A stretch of DNA of 64,000 nucleotides, taken from NCBI RefSeq assembly GCF_000014005.1, contig NC_008009.1, positions 4,774,001-4,838,000 of the forward strand, in the 5' to 3' direction. Positions 19,101 through 31,288 of this stretch are shown in pieces (the stretch's first letter is position 1; each line of letters begins with the position of its first letter). Position numbers and translations under genes: made by a program. Below the pieces are notes generated by a model. That model ran no database searches. It was not told the origin of the DNA and saw only the letters and a program-made list of their open reading frames with translations. Source of the stretch: Candidatus Koribacter versatilis Ellin345. Lineage in GTDB: Bacteria > Acidobacteriota > Terriglobia > Terriglobales > Acidobacteriaceae.

Positions 19101-19667
19101 TTCAAACGCGCGAGCATTGGACATCCGCTCCCGGGGATAAGCTTGCGTGTCGTGAACCCCGAGACGATGCTGCCTGCAGCACCTGGTGAACCGGGACTAT
19201 TGTTGGTTCGCGGACCCAACGTGATGCAGGGATATCTCGGGCGTCCGCAGAAGACGGCGGAGGTTCTGCACGATGGCTGGTACAACACCGGCGACATTGC
19301 GGCAATCGACGACGACGGCTTCGTGAAGATCACAGACCGACTCAGTCGCTTCAGCAAAATCGGCGGCGAGATGGTGCCGCACATCAGGGTCGAAGACAAG
19401 CTGCAAGAGATTATCGGAGCGACCGAGCAGGTCTTCGCGGTGACTGCCGTGCCCGACGAAAAGAAGGGCGAACGCCTTGTTGTTCTGCACACGCTGAAGG
19501 ACGAGCAGGTGCAGGAGTGCGTCTCGCAAATTGCGAAGTCGGACCTGCCGCCACTCTGGAAAGTTCGTGCAGATCAATTCGTACATGTGGATGCACTACC
19601 GTATCTCGGCACCGGTAAGCTCGATTTGCGGCGACTGAGAGAAATTGCACTGGGGACGACGGTATGA
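16200..19667 (+). CDS. MFS transporter/acyltransferase/acyl-ACP synthetase fusion (LplT-Aas-like)
   Basis: This 1155-residue inner-membrane protein has three parts. Residues about 35-430 form a 12-helix MFS domain like the lysophospholipid flippase LplT. Residues about 440-640 are a PlsC-type acyltransferase with H464-x4-D469 (NHVSMVD) and FPEGQMTR. Residues about 660-1150 are an AMP-forming acyl ligase with the SSGSTGDPKG phosphate loop, GYGCTECSP and YNTGDIA. The expected job is importing and re-acylating lysophospholipids, as in E. coli LplT plus Aas. The ATGA overlap with the next gene indicates cotranscription with a PAP2 phosphatase. Confidence 0.9.
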   Translation: MSEGTVATPSAPEQVPPPVNEAPRPVAKNWRGGFWALILTQFQGAFNENGLKNLVVFLVLASVADKAQRDKLVLVVGTLFSLPFILFSMTGGFFADRFSKRTVTIGTKLLEMGVMGLAIAGLGMQNLHVQMAAVFLASTQAALFGPSKYGLLPELLPEEKLSWGNGVLELGTFLAVIAGGVIGATFAEVFKGRQAYSGAILLGLSLLGLFFSLGIAKVAPANPTKKFKANPLADLWSQGKLIRGDRVLWLAIFGNTYFWFLGALLTANIVFYGEDVLHANSTRTGILQAAVAIGIGVGSLTAGYLSSGKIEYGLIPMGSVGMTVFGVLLSRPGLSFNHVLGLLVALGFFAGFFAVPVNALIQHRPDDKDKGGVIAAANLLSFVGIGAATGVYYVFQHYVHFSPPQIFFSVSLVTVAATVYVLFLLPDALLRLILWMLTHTLYRIHLEGRENVPSKGGAVLAPNHVSMVDAILLWAAIDRPIRFLMFKDNYEHPLIKPFAKIMGIIPISSSQRPREMIHSLRTATQALKDGEIIGIFPEGQMTRIGQMLPFKRGIERIVKGVEVPIIPVNLGGVWGSIFSFDKGRFLWKFPRKIPYPVTVTFGKPMPSTSTAREVRQAVQELGADAYGFRKRYMHTLHRSFIKTARMHPMRFAMADGRTPKLRFGGALTKAIFLARRLRGTWKDQEMVGILLPPSVPGALVNLAALMMGKVPVNLNYTASSAVLQSCAEQCKLKTVVTSKAFLERVHVEPPGKVILLEELAEAPRASEKLTALLITWLLPKRLIEKACGCGRTPTLDDTATVIFSSGSTGDPKGVVLSHYNIASNVEQMNQVFMLSSHDKILGILPFFHSFGFTGTLALPAKVGMGVVFHPNPLEARAIGALVSQYSVTFLLATPTFLNAYMRRIAPEDFGSLHYVMTGAEKLPERVSVAFEDTFGIKPLEGYGCTECSPTVTVNTRDFRAAQFRQVGFKRASIGHPLPGISLRVVNPETMLPAAPGEPGLLLVRGPNVMQGYLGRPQKTAEVLHDGWYNTGDIAAIDDDGFVKITDRLSRFSKIGGEMVPHIRVEDKLQEIIGATEQVFAVTAVPDEKKGERLVVLHTLKDEQVQECVSQIAKSDLPPLWKVRADQFVHVDALPYLGTGKLDLRRLREIALGTTV

Positions 19668-20326
19668 GTTCCGCGGCGAAGTTGCAACCAGTCGCGCAGA
19701 AGCGCCGATTCCCGATTGTGGCGCGGGCAGCGATCACGGCTGCCGCTCTGGGGGTGTGGTTCTGGACCCAATCACTGATCGGCGCCCGCAAGTTACACGG
19801 CGAAGCGATTGGCGACGGCATCCACACGCTAACTCACAGGATTAACGCCTATCTGCAAGGTCATTCTGCGACGACGAATGCGTTGTTGATCGTAAGTTCC
19901 GCCATCATCGATTCGCTTGGCATTTATCTGCTCGCAAAGTGGATCTTTGGAAAATCCGCCCGGCCATTCGTCGGTTTGCTGATTGTTCTCGGGCTTCGAC
20001 AACTGATGCAGGGGCTGGTCGCTCTGCCCACCCCACCCGACGATCTCTGGCACTATCCCGGCTTCCCCTCTCTGCTCGTCACCTACGGAGTTTCAAACGA
20101 CTTCTTCTACTCGGGGCACACGTCGATTGCGGTGTTTGGCGCGACGGAGTTGTGGCGCGAAGGCAGAGCTTGGCTGCGCATCGTCGCGGTTTTTGTCGTG
20201 GTATTCGAAATCGCCACGGTGCTGATCTTGCGCGCGCACTACACAATGGATGTATACACGGGACTCGTGACCGCACTGCTCGCGGCGGTACTCGCTGACA
20301 GGTGGACACGTCCTTCTGCCGCGTGA
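19664..20326 (+). CDS. PAP2-like phosphatase/sphingomyelin-synthase-related membrane protein
   Basis: A 220-residue protein with about six membrane helices. The C-terminal half contains FFYSGHTSIAVF and RAHYTMDVYTG, the paired His motifs of the PAP2_C (sphingomyelin synthase-like) branch of lipid phosphatases. It could dephosphorylate a lipid phosphate or transfer a head group between lipids. The start overlaps the stop of the acyltransferase fusion by four bases (ATGA), which implies translational coupling and a shared membrane-lipid function. A classic PAP2 KxxxxxxRP motif is not apparent. Confidence 0.75.
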   Translation: MSSAAKLQPVAQKRRFPIVARAAITAAALGVWFWTQSLIGARKLHGEAIGDGIHTLTHRINAYLQGHSATTNALLIVSSAIIDSLGIYLLAKWIFGKSARPFVGLLIVLGLRQLMQGLVALPTPPDDLWHYPGFPSLLVTYGVSNDFFYSGHTSIAVFGATELWREGRAWLRIVAVFVVVFEIATVLILRAHYTMDVYTGLVTALLAAVLADRWTRPSAA

Positions 20327-20403
20327 CTTGTCACTGTTTTGTTAAAGGGCGATTGACTCTCTCCGCAACGTAGTCAATGCTGGTATGAACCTGGGAACAG
20401 TCC

Positions 20404-21084
20404 ATGGACCGCATACTAGTTATTGAAGACGATGCCACGGTGCAGAAAGCACTGCGGCGAACATTCGAATCGGCGGGGTTCGAAGTGGTAGTCGCGCCCG
20501 ACGGCGCGACAGCCGTGCAAACCTTCCAGGCGACCTCGCCGCGCGCTGTCCTGCTCGACCTGCGGCTTCCGGGAAAATCTGGGCAGGACATCTGCCGCGA
20601 GATCCGCGGTTTCTCGCCGAATGTGCCGATCCTGGTGCTAAGCGCGGCCAGCGATGTTGTGGACAAGGTGTTGCTCCTGGAACTTGGCGCCGATGACTAT
20701 GTGACGAAGCCATTCAGCCCGCGCGAACTGTTGGCCCGCGTGCGAACGGCGTTGCGGCGACTGATACCCAGTATCGACAAGCAGGAAGTCTATAACTTCG
20801 ACGAGATCCAGGTGGACTTCGGGAAAATGGAGCTGCTGCGTTCCGGGCAACCGGTCGCTCTGACTCCGCAGGAATTCAAAATGCTGCGGTTCTTTCTGAA
20901 CAATAAAGACCGCGTGGTTTCGAGAAACGAGCTTCTGAACGAAGTTTGGGGATACCATAGTTATCCGACGACCCGCACTGTGGACACGCACATTTTGCGG
21001 CTACGCCAGAAGTTGGAACGGGATCCCGCGGACCCCATTCACTTCCGTACCGTCCACGGCACGGGCTATAAGTTCGTAGAATAA
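20404..21084 (+). CDS. Response regulator, OmpR/PhoB family (KdpE-like)
   Basis: A 226-residue two-domain regulator. The receiver domain has the acidic pair D9/D10, phospho-acceptor D52 (LLDLRLPG) and the conserved K102 (VTKPFSP). The winged-helix DNA-binding domain spans about 130-226 and ends with the family-typical RTVHGTGYKFVE. The architecture and several segments resemble KdpE, but no potassium transport genes are nearby, so the target is unknown. The cognate kinase gene begins 7 bp downstream. Confidence 0.93.
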   Translation: MDRILVIEDDATVQKALRRTFESAGFEVVVAPDGATAVQTFQATSPRAVLLDLRLPGKSGQDICREIRGFSPNVPILVLSAASDVVDKVLLLELGADDYVTKPFSPRELLARVRTALRRLIPSIDKQEVYNFDEIQVDFGKMELLRSGQPVALTPQEFKMLRFFLNNKDRVVSRNELLNEVWGYHSYPTTRTVDTHILRLRQKLERDPADPIHFRTVHGTGYKFVE

Positions 21085-21090
21085 GGCTGC

Positions 21091-22869
21091 GTGGGGGAGC
21101 GCAAGCGCATGGGTGGGGTTCGGCTGCGGACCAAGTTCCTGATCGCCATGCTGCTCACATCCGCGGGCCTCACCATTGGCACTCTGCTGGTGGTGCAACA
21201 CACGGTTGCGGTGCGAGCACGGGAAGGCATCGTCGCCGACCTCCAGAACTCCGTAGAGAACTTTCGCGCGGAACAACTAGAGCGCGAGAAGAACCTGCGC
21301 GCTTCCGCGCGACTCCTCGCCGATCTCCCGATCGTGAAAGCCCTGATGACGTCGCGCCACGCGCCCACCATTCAGGATGCTTCCGAGGAACTTTTTAAGC
21401 TTTCCGAGCGAGACCTTTTCGCCCTGGTTGATCCAACTGGCCAGGTTGTCGGCTTCCACACCAACCCTGCCGGAGTGCCGTCGGCGCCGATCCAGCACGT
21501 GCTCTCGCAACGCGCACCCACTGCAAATTCGTTCGAATGGTGGTACACCGGCGGACACTTATACGAGGTGTATCTCGAGCCGATCTATTTCGGTCCGAGC
21601 AGCAACGACACGCTGCTGGGTGTCATCGCAGTTGGATACGAAATCAATGGTCCACTGGCGCGCCAGGTCGGAAGGCTGGCTGACAGTGAAGTCGCCGTGC
21701 TTTATCGCGGAAATGTCGTCGCAAGCACGCTGAACGACCGGCCGTCGCTCGAGTTCCTGCAGCATACGGGATCGAGCAATTCCTCGCCTGCAGATGTCCT
21801 GCTGGGACAGAAGAAGTTCGTCGCTACTTCTATCCTCCTCAGCGCTGACGATTCCACGCCAGTGACGATGGTCGTGATGAAGTCCTATGACAACGCCATC
21901 TCCTTCCTGCAGCGTTTGCAGCGATTGCTTCTTGTAATTGGGATTGCCGCGGTACTTGCGGGCAGCATCCTTGTTTACTTCATCGCGCGAACCTTCACCC
22001 GTCCGCTCGAAACCCTTGCAGTAGGCGTGAGCGCTCTCGGCACCGGCGACTTCGCGTTCCCTCTGCCGGGAGGTGGTGGCGGAGAAGTGGTGAAGTTGAC
22101 GCAGGCCTTCGTGGATATGCGTGACCGCCTTCGCGCGACGCAACAGAGCTTGATTGAGAGCGAGCGACTGGCGACGATCGGACGCATGGCTGGTTCGATC
22201 TCGCACGACCTGCGCCATCCGCTGACTGCCGTGCTCGCGAATGCGGAATTCCTCGCCGAAGCTAATCTCAACACGACACAACGCGAAGAGCTGTACATGG
22301 AAATCAGGGTGGCGGTGAATCGCCTGACGGATCTTGTTGACTCTCTGCTTGAACTGTCGCGTCCGGCGCAAGCGCTAACGCTCACTGAGGGACCGATCGA
22401 AGGCAGCATTTTGCGCTCGATCGAACTCATTCGGGCTCATCCCGAGTTCCATAAGGTGAGTATCGAAGTCGAGGGCGCAGCGGGAGTGGACACGCGGGTG
22501 GACGGGAGAAAGATGGAGCGCGTCTTCTACAACCTCCTGTTGAACGCATGCCAAGCGGTGCAGAGTCGCGCGGGCAAGGTCGTCATCAGCGTCACGGAGA
22601 GCTCCGCGGGAGTTGAAATCCGGGTTCGTGACAATGGACCGGGAGTGGAACCGTCGATCGCGACAAAGTTGTTTCAGCCATTCGTGAGCGTCGGCAAAGA
22701 AAACGGTACCGGACTCGGGCTGACGATCGCGCAGAAGATCGTGCAGGACCACGGCGGCTCGCTCGAAGTGGAGTGGTCGTCGCCGGGCAACACCGTGATG
22801 CGGATCGTCCTGCCGCAACCAACGCGATCAGACCGATGGCGCGCGCCCCTCGCTAAGAGTTCTTTGTAA
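21091..22869 (+). CDS. Sensor histidine kinase partner of the OmpR-type regulator
   Basis: A 592-residue membrane kinase. The first membrane helix is at about 14-34, then an extracytoplasmic sensor domain of roughly 240 residues (dCACHE-like, inferred from length and layout), a second helix at about 280-302 and a HAMP linker. The HisKA domain has the phospho-acceptor H372 (SISHDLRHPL). The HATPase domain carries NLLLNACQAV, DNGPGV and GTGLGLTIAQK. The GTG start lies 7 bp after the regulator gene, making a two-gene operon. Its 3' end overlaps the convergent epimerase gene by 17 bp. Confidence 0.92.
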   Translation: MGERKRMGGVRLRTKFLIAMLLTSAGLTIGTLLVVQHTVAVRAREGIVADLQNSVENFRAEQLEREKNLRASARLLADLPIVKALMTSRHAPTIQDASEELFKLSERDLFALVDPTGQVVGFHTNPAGVPSAPIQHVLSQRAPTANSFEWWYTGGHLYEVYLEPIYFGPSSNDTLLGVIAVGYEINGPLARQVGRLADSEVAVLYRGNVVASTLNDRPSLEFLQHTGSSNSSPADVLLGQKKFVATSILLSADDSTPVTMVVMKSYDNAISFLQRLQRLLLVIGIAAVLAGSILVYFIARTFTRPLETLAVGVSALGTGDFAFPLPGGGGGEVVKLTQAFVDMRDRLRATQQSLIESERLATIGRMAGSISHDLRHPLTAVLANAEFLAEANLNTTQREELYMEIRVAVNRLTDLVDSLLELSRPAQALTLTEGPIEGSILRSIELIRAHPEFHKVSIEVEGAAGVDTRVDGRKMERVFYNLLLNACQAVQSRAGKVVISVTESSAGVEIRVRDNGPGVEPSIATKLFQPFVSVGKENGTGLGLTIAQKIVQDHGGSLEVEWSSPGNTVMRIVLPQPTRSDRWRAPLAKSSL

Positions 22870-23968
22870 GCCCCAAGCCCGGGCCGTTCGGCAGCACCAG
22901 CTTTCCTTTTTCAACTTTGACGCCTGTGAACGGATCGTTGGCAATGAGCAAATTGCCATCTAGATCGGCGTAGTCCACGAGTGGCGAGAGGTGAGCAGCC
23001 GCGGTCACGCTGACGGAAGTGGAAACCATGCAGCCGAGCATCGTCTTCATGCCAAGCGCTTTCGCAACGTTGATCATCTTTAGCGACTGCTGGATGCCGC
23101 CACATTTATCGAGTTTCACGTTGATGCCGTCATAAGCGTTCATCAGCCCGGGAATTGCATGCGCGTTCACGGCGGCTTCATCGGCAAGAATGGGAAGATG
23201 TACCTTGCTGCGTACCCAGCGCGTCTCTTCGATCATGTGCGCCGGCATAGGCTGCTCCACGAACTCGACACCTTGCGATTCGAGCCAGTTGATTTTGCGA
23301 ACAGCTTCTTCCTTATCTGTCCAACCTTCGTTGGCATCTACGCGCAGCGGCTTCTTCGTGACACTCCGAACAGCTTCGACGGTGGCCTCGTCGGTTTTGA
23401 GGCCAACTTTGATTTTGAGGACCGGGAATTCCTCGGCCTCGCGCACCTTCTGCCGCGTAATTTCAGGAGTGTCGATTCCAATGGAAAACGTCGTGACCGG
23501 CGCGTCAGCGGCATCAAGGCCGAGCATGCGATAGATCGGCGCATTGAGGCGCTTGCCCGCCCAATCCATCAGGGCAATATCGATGGCAGCCTTCGCAGCG
23601 AAATTACCCTCCATCTTCTGCGCCAGTTCAGCCATGACTTTCTCGAAATGCCACGGATCGACGGCGTTCAGAAAGGCCATCTGCGACTCGAGGGCTTTTT
23701 GGCCAGTGGCCGCGTCCTCGCGGTATCGAACGATCGGCGCACCCTCGCCGTAGCCGACAACACCGTCGCTCGTAAAGCGGGCGTGAAGCGTGTCACGATA
23801 TTCGCTGCTGGACATCGTGGTCGTCCAGGTATGGCGCAGCTTCAGCCGCTCAACACTGGTGTGCCAGTGACCGTCCGTAGATTGCGATGCCTGGGCAAGC
23901 GCAGAATTGCTCAGCAGAAGCGCTGCTCCCGCGGCGGTTGAGAGTTGCAAGAGTTCCCTACGGTTCAT
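22853..23968 (-). CDS. L-Ala-D/L-Glu epimerase-type enolase superfamily enzyme, exported
   Basis: Dipeptide epimerases interconvert L-Ala-D-Glu and L-Ala-L-Glu from murein turnover so that the peptide can be degraded. This 371-residue protein has the enolase-superfamily (muconate-lactonizing subgroup) residues: a Lys-x-Lys pair 185/187 (LKIKVG), metal ligands starting at D211 (RVDANEGW), then EQPMP and ADEA, and the second base in VKLDKCGG. Unusually, the N-terminus MNRRELLQLSTAAGAALLLS is a signal sequence with a twin-Arg-like RR pair, so it is probably exported, whereas the E. coli and Bacillus enzymes are cytoplasmic. It is coupled by an ATGA overlap to the NlpC/P60 peptidase gene, which supports the assignment. 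Confidence 0.85.
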   Translation of the reverse strand: MNRRELLQLSTAAGAALLLSNSALAQASQSTDGHWHTSVERLKLRHTWTTTMSSSEYRDTLHARFTSDGVVGYGEGAPIVRYREDAATGQKALESQMAFLNAVDPWHFEKVMAELAQKMEGNFAAKAAIDIALMDWAGKRLNAPIYRMLGLDAADAPVTTFSIGIDTPEITRQKVREAEEFPVLKIKVGLKTDEATVEAVRSVTKKPLRVDANEGWTDKEEAVRKINWLESQGVEFVEQPMPAHMIEETRWVRSKVHLPILADEAAVNAHAIPGLMNAYDGINVKLDKCGGIQQSLKMINVAKALGMKTMLGCMVSTSVSVTAAAHLSPLVDYADLDGNLLIANDPFTGVKVEKGKLVLPNGPGLGLTKNS

Positions 23969-24843
23969 TTCACTCTCCTTGAGGCAACGAGCAAGTGCGT
24001 CCAGGGCTCTTCATCAATTTGGCTGATCTGCACGACGGGATGCGTATTGGTCGTGTCGTGGATGAATTCGCCATTGCCGATGTACATTCCCGTGTGGGTG
24101 ATCTTCTGCGGCGAAGAACCGAAGAACAGAAGGTCCCCAGCCTGAAGATCTTTGCGATCTACGGGCATAACGCCGGTCCATGACGCTTGTACATCCGCGT
24201 CGCGCGGCATGTAGATCCCACGACTGCGCACGAGCATCTGTGTGAAGCCTGAGCAGTCATAGCCGAAACTCGAACGTCCGCCCCATAGGTACGGAATGCC
24301 CAGGAATCGCTTCGCAAGCTCGATCGACTCGGGGATGGTCAGGATCTTCGGATTCGCGCTGACATCGCCGGACTGTATCCAGCCCGTCTGCTTATCGGGC
24401 AAGCGGATTTGCAGCCAGCGTCCGTTGTCATTGCTGCCGTGACCGATGAGTTCGACCCGGCTCTCGAAGGGGAGAGTGACGATCGGCGCATGGGCGGTAA
24501 CATCGGTTTCGCGATAGACGTTCGCGAAAAGACTCGTAACCTGAACGGTATCGCCGGTCGTCGCGTACGAACTATTTTTCGCATCGCGAAGGGCCCTCTT
24601 CTCGATCCATCCAGTGTACTGATCGGAAGTTTGGGCCTTAACCCACTTCCCTTTCTTCTGGAGAGTCACGACATTGCTGCCAAGAATGGCCTGGGAGACC
24701 ACGTCCGAAGAAGCACTCGGTGAGGAATACATATTCGCTACCGGGACGACTACCACTCGGTCTGGAGCGGGACCTCCGCCCAGAGCGAACGCGCTCAGTG
24801 CCAGGACAAATGAGGTAAGAAGCTTACAATTGCGGGTATCCAT
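23965..24843 (-). CDS. Secreted NlpC/P60 murein peptidase with SH3 domains (YkfC-like)
   Basis: YkfC-type enzymes cleave the D-Glu-meso-diaminopimelate bond in murein peptides, releasing L-Ala-D-Glu for the epimerase. The 292-residue protein has a signal peptide, two SH3-like repeats (about 30-85 and 100-160, each with a GWI turn) and a C-terminal NlpC/P60 domain. The catalytic Cys197 is in YDCSGF; the His residues in ITHTGMY and GEFIHD are present. A GGAGGTG ribosome site precedes the ATG. The order peptidase then epimerase, with overlapping genes, makes a murein-peptide degradation operon divergent from a MurR/RpiR-family regulator. Confidence 0.9.
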   Translation of the reverse strand: MDTRNCKLLTSFVLALSAFALGGGPAPDRVVVVPVANMYSSPSASSDVVSQAILGSNVVTLQKKGKWVKAQTSDQYTGWIEKRALRDAKNSSYATTGDTVQVTSLFANVYRETDVTAHAPIVTLPFESRVELIGHGSNDNGRWLQIRLPDKQTGWIQSGDVSANPKILTIPESIELAKRFLGIPYLWGGRSSFGYDCSGFTQMLVRSRGIYMPRDADVQASWTGVMPVDRKDLQAGDLLFFGSSPQKITHTGMYIGNGEFIHDTTNTHPVVQISQIDEEPWTHLLVASRRVK

Positions 24844-24940
24844 TACACCTCCGGGTACCTGCTGCGAAAAAGTGATGTCGTGTGGCCCCTAGGAGCAGGA
24901 TTTTATAGACCTCACGACGGTTCCGTGTGCATAATGCTCT

Positions 24941-24954
24941 GAAACATTCGTTTC
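24941..24954. promoter_or_regulatory. Inverted repeat GAAAC-ATTC-GTTTC between the divergent operons
   Basis: The repeat lies in the 130-bp divergent intergenic region, 19 bases before the RpiR-type start and just after a CATAAT -10-like hexamer. The opposite strand carries a TATAAA hexamer. The placement fits an autoregulatory operator for the adjacent SIS-domain regulator, but this is inferred. Confidence 0.4.
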
Positions 24955-24973
24955 TTTTTGGGAGAGGACAGGC

Positions 24974-25849
24974 ATGAAGAGCGCCGCGAAAGTTGTCGTC
25001 GTTCCCGACCATACGTTGAGCTTCGCCGAACGCATGGAACGCCTGAGTAAAAAGCGCAGCGAACTGATCCGCCCGGTGCAGGAACGCCCGCGGGACTACG
25101 TACTCTTGAGCATCCGCGATGTGGCAGCGAAGCTGGGCACTGACCCAGCGACCGTGCTGCGCACCGTCCGTGGACTCGGCTTTGAGAGCTACCGCGAATT
25201 CAAGGCCTACCTCCACCAGCTTTCGATCGCGAGCGCGACCTCTTTGGACGGCATGCAGGCGGTGAGTAAGCCGAATTCCAGCCTGCTTTCGCAAGGCGCA
25301 CGTGCGCTCGACCAGGACTTGCAGAACCTGCAGGCATTGCGCAATACGCTCGACATGAATCGCATCGTCGCAATTGCGCGTCGCGTTTATGCAGCGCGCA
25401 AAATCCTTGTCCTTGGTGGCGACCTTGCGGCGAGTCTGGCGGAGTACCTCGAGTACAACCTCACGCTGCTTGGCTTCACCGTGGTAGCAGGCATCACCCC
25501 TGGCAAGACCATCAACGCGGTCCGCAGTTTCGATCGTCATGATCTGGTGTTCGCCATCAGTTTCCGCCGTGGGTTGCGCCAGACGGTGGAAGGCATGAAG
25601 CAGGCGAGGGCCAATGGGGCGTACTGCGTAGGTATCACGGACAGCTTTGTTTCGCCGATCTGCCGCTTCTCGGACGAGTGTTTGCTCGCCTCGATTGAAT
25701 CTCATCTTGGCACGTCGTATGCCGCACCGATGAGCCTGTTTAATGTCATGCTGACGATCTGCGCCCATTATCGCGAAGCCCGCACCATGAAAACCCTCAA
25801 GAAACTCGACCAGGAACAACGCCACGGTTACCGCTGGTATCCCGTCTGA
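24974..25849 (+). CDS. MurR/RpiR-family transcriptional regulator
   Basis: A 291-residue regulator with an N-terminal RpiR helix-turn-helix (about 15-90: LSIRDVAAKLGTDPATVLRTVRGLGFESYREFKAYL) and a C-terminal SIS sugar-isomerase-like sensing domain (about 125-265: KILVLGGDLAASLAEYLEYNL). Family members sense phosphosugars such as MurNAc-6-phosphate. It is divergent from the murein-peptide peptidase/epimerase operon, so it is the likely regulator of that operon. The glycine-rich SIS loop lacks a couple of the Ser residues typical of sugar-phosphate binders, so the effector may differ. Confidence 0.87.
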   Translation: MKSAAKVVVVPDHTLSFAERMERLSKKRSELIRPVQERPRDYVLLSIRDVAAKLGTDPATVLRTVRGLGFESYREFKAYLHQLSIASATSLDGMQAVSKPNSSLLSQGARALDQDLQNLQALRNTLDMNRIVAIARRVYAARKILVLGGDLAASLAEYLEYNLTLLGFTVVAGITPGKTINAVRSFDRHDLVFAISFRRGLRQTVEGMKQARANGAYCVGITDSFVSPICRFSDECLLASIESHLGTSYAAPMSLFNVMLTICAHYREARTMKTLKKLDQEQRHGYRWYPV

Positions 25850-25913
25850 AATGTTTCCGGCTTTGGCCCCATGAACGAGAATACGACAGGCGCATGAATT
25901 CTTCTACAAAATT

Positions 25914-25932
25914 GAAACATTTGTTGCGTTTC
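25914..25932. promoter_or_regulatory. GAAAC-N9-GTTTC repeat downstream of the RpiR-type gene
   Basis: A second GAAAC/GTTTC pair, plus GAAATGTTTC across the stop codon (25848-25857), echoes the site at 24941. A 12-bp palindrome GGTCGATCGACC follows at 25943-25954. The whole 25850-26188 gap (339 bp) otherwise holds only the hybrid-kinase promoter and no gene that I can support. Confidence 0.25.
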
Positions 25933-26053
25933 CAAAAAATTAGGTCGATCGACCCGGCTGGGATTGGTCCCGGAGTGTCGAAACTCAACCTCATCCGCGA
26001 CGACTTTCCCGCCAACCTGCCGCCAGCAGGATCTTCCACGCCCTTGAACCTCT

Positions 26054-26099
26054 GCTGTTAGTTCTTCCAGTACCCGCAATTACTCTCCCGACATAGCGT
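26054..26099 (+). promoter_or_regulatory. CTG-N10-CAGT box promoter of the hybrid kinase operon
   Basis: Dyad GCTGTTAGTTCTTCCAGT (26054-26071) is followed after 22 bp by TAGCGT (26094-26099). This is the same architecture seen at about ten other loci in the window. The predicted start near 26106 gives an 80-nt leader to the ATG at 26189. Confidence 0.6.
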
Positions 26100-26188
26100 T
26101 TGTCCCACAATAAAGCCAGCTTTCGGCATGCCGCGGGAGTGTGCACGGACGGTCTGACATCCCGCCTTTAGGCGCCAAAGGGGACGCG

Positions 26189-31241
<5,053 letters not shown>

Positions 31242-31245
31242 ATAA

Positions 31246-31275
31246 GCGGGCGCCCGCATTGCGCGAGACGCCCGC
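31246..31275. terminator. GC-rich hairpin between convergent genes
   Basis: GCGGGCG (31246-31252) pairs with CGCCCGC (31269-31275) in the 47-bp gap between the HD-GYP and GH3 stop codons. Neither strand has a good T-run, so it is only a probable transcription boundary. Confidence 0.4.
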
Positions 31276-31288
31276 GAAGTCTTGTCGC

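Noticed and set aside
31246-31275. Hairpin between HD-GYP and GH3 genes as a regulatory site
   Set aside because: It lies between two converging stop codons, so a transcription boundary is the simpler reading.
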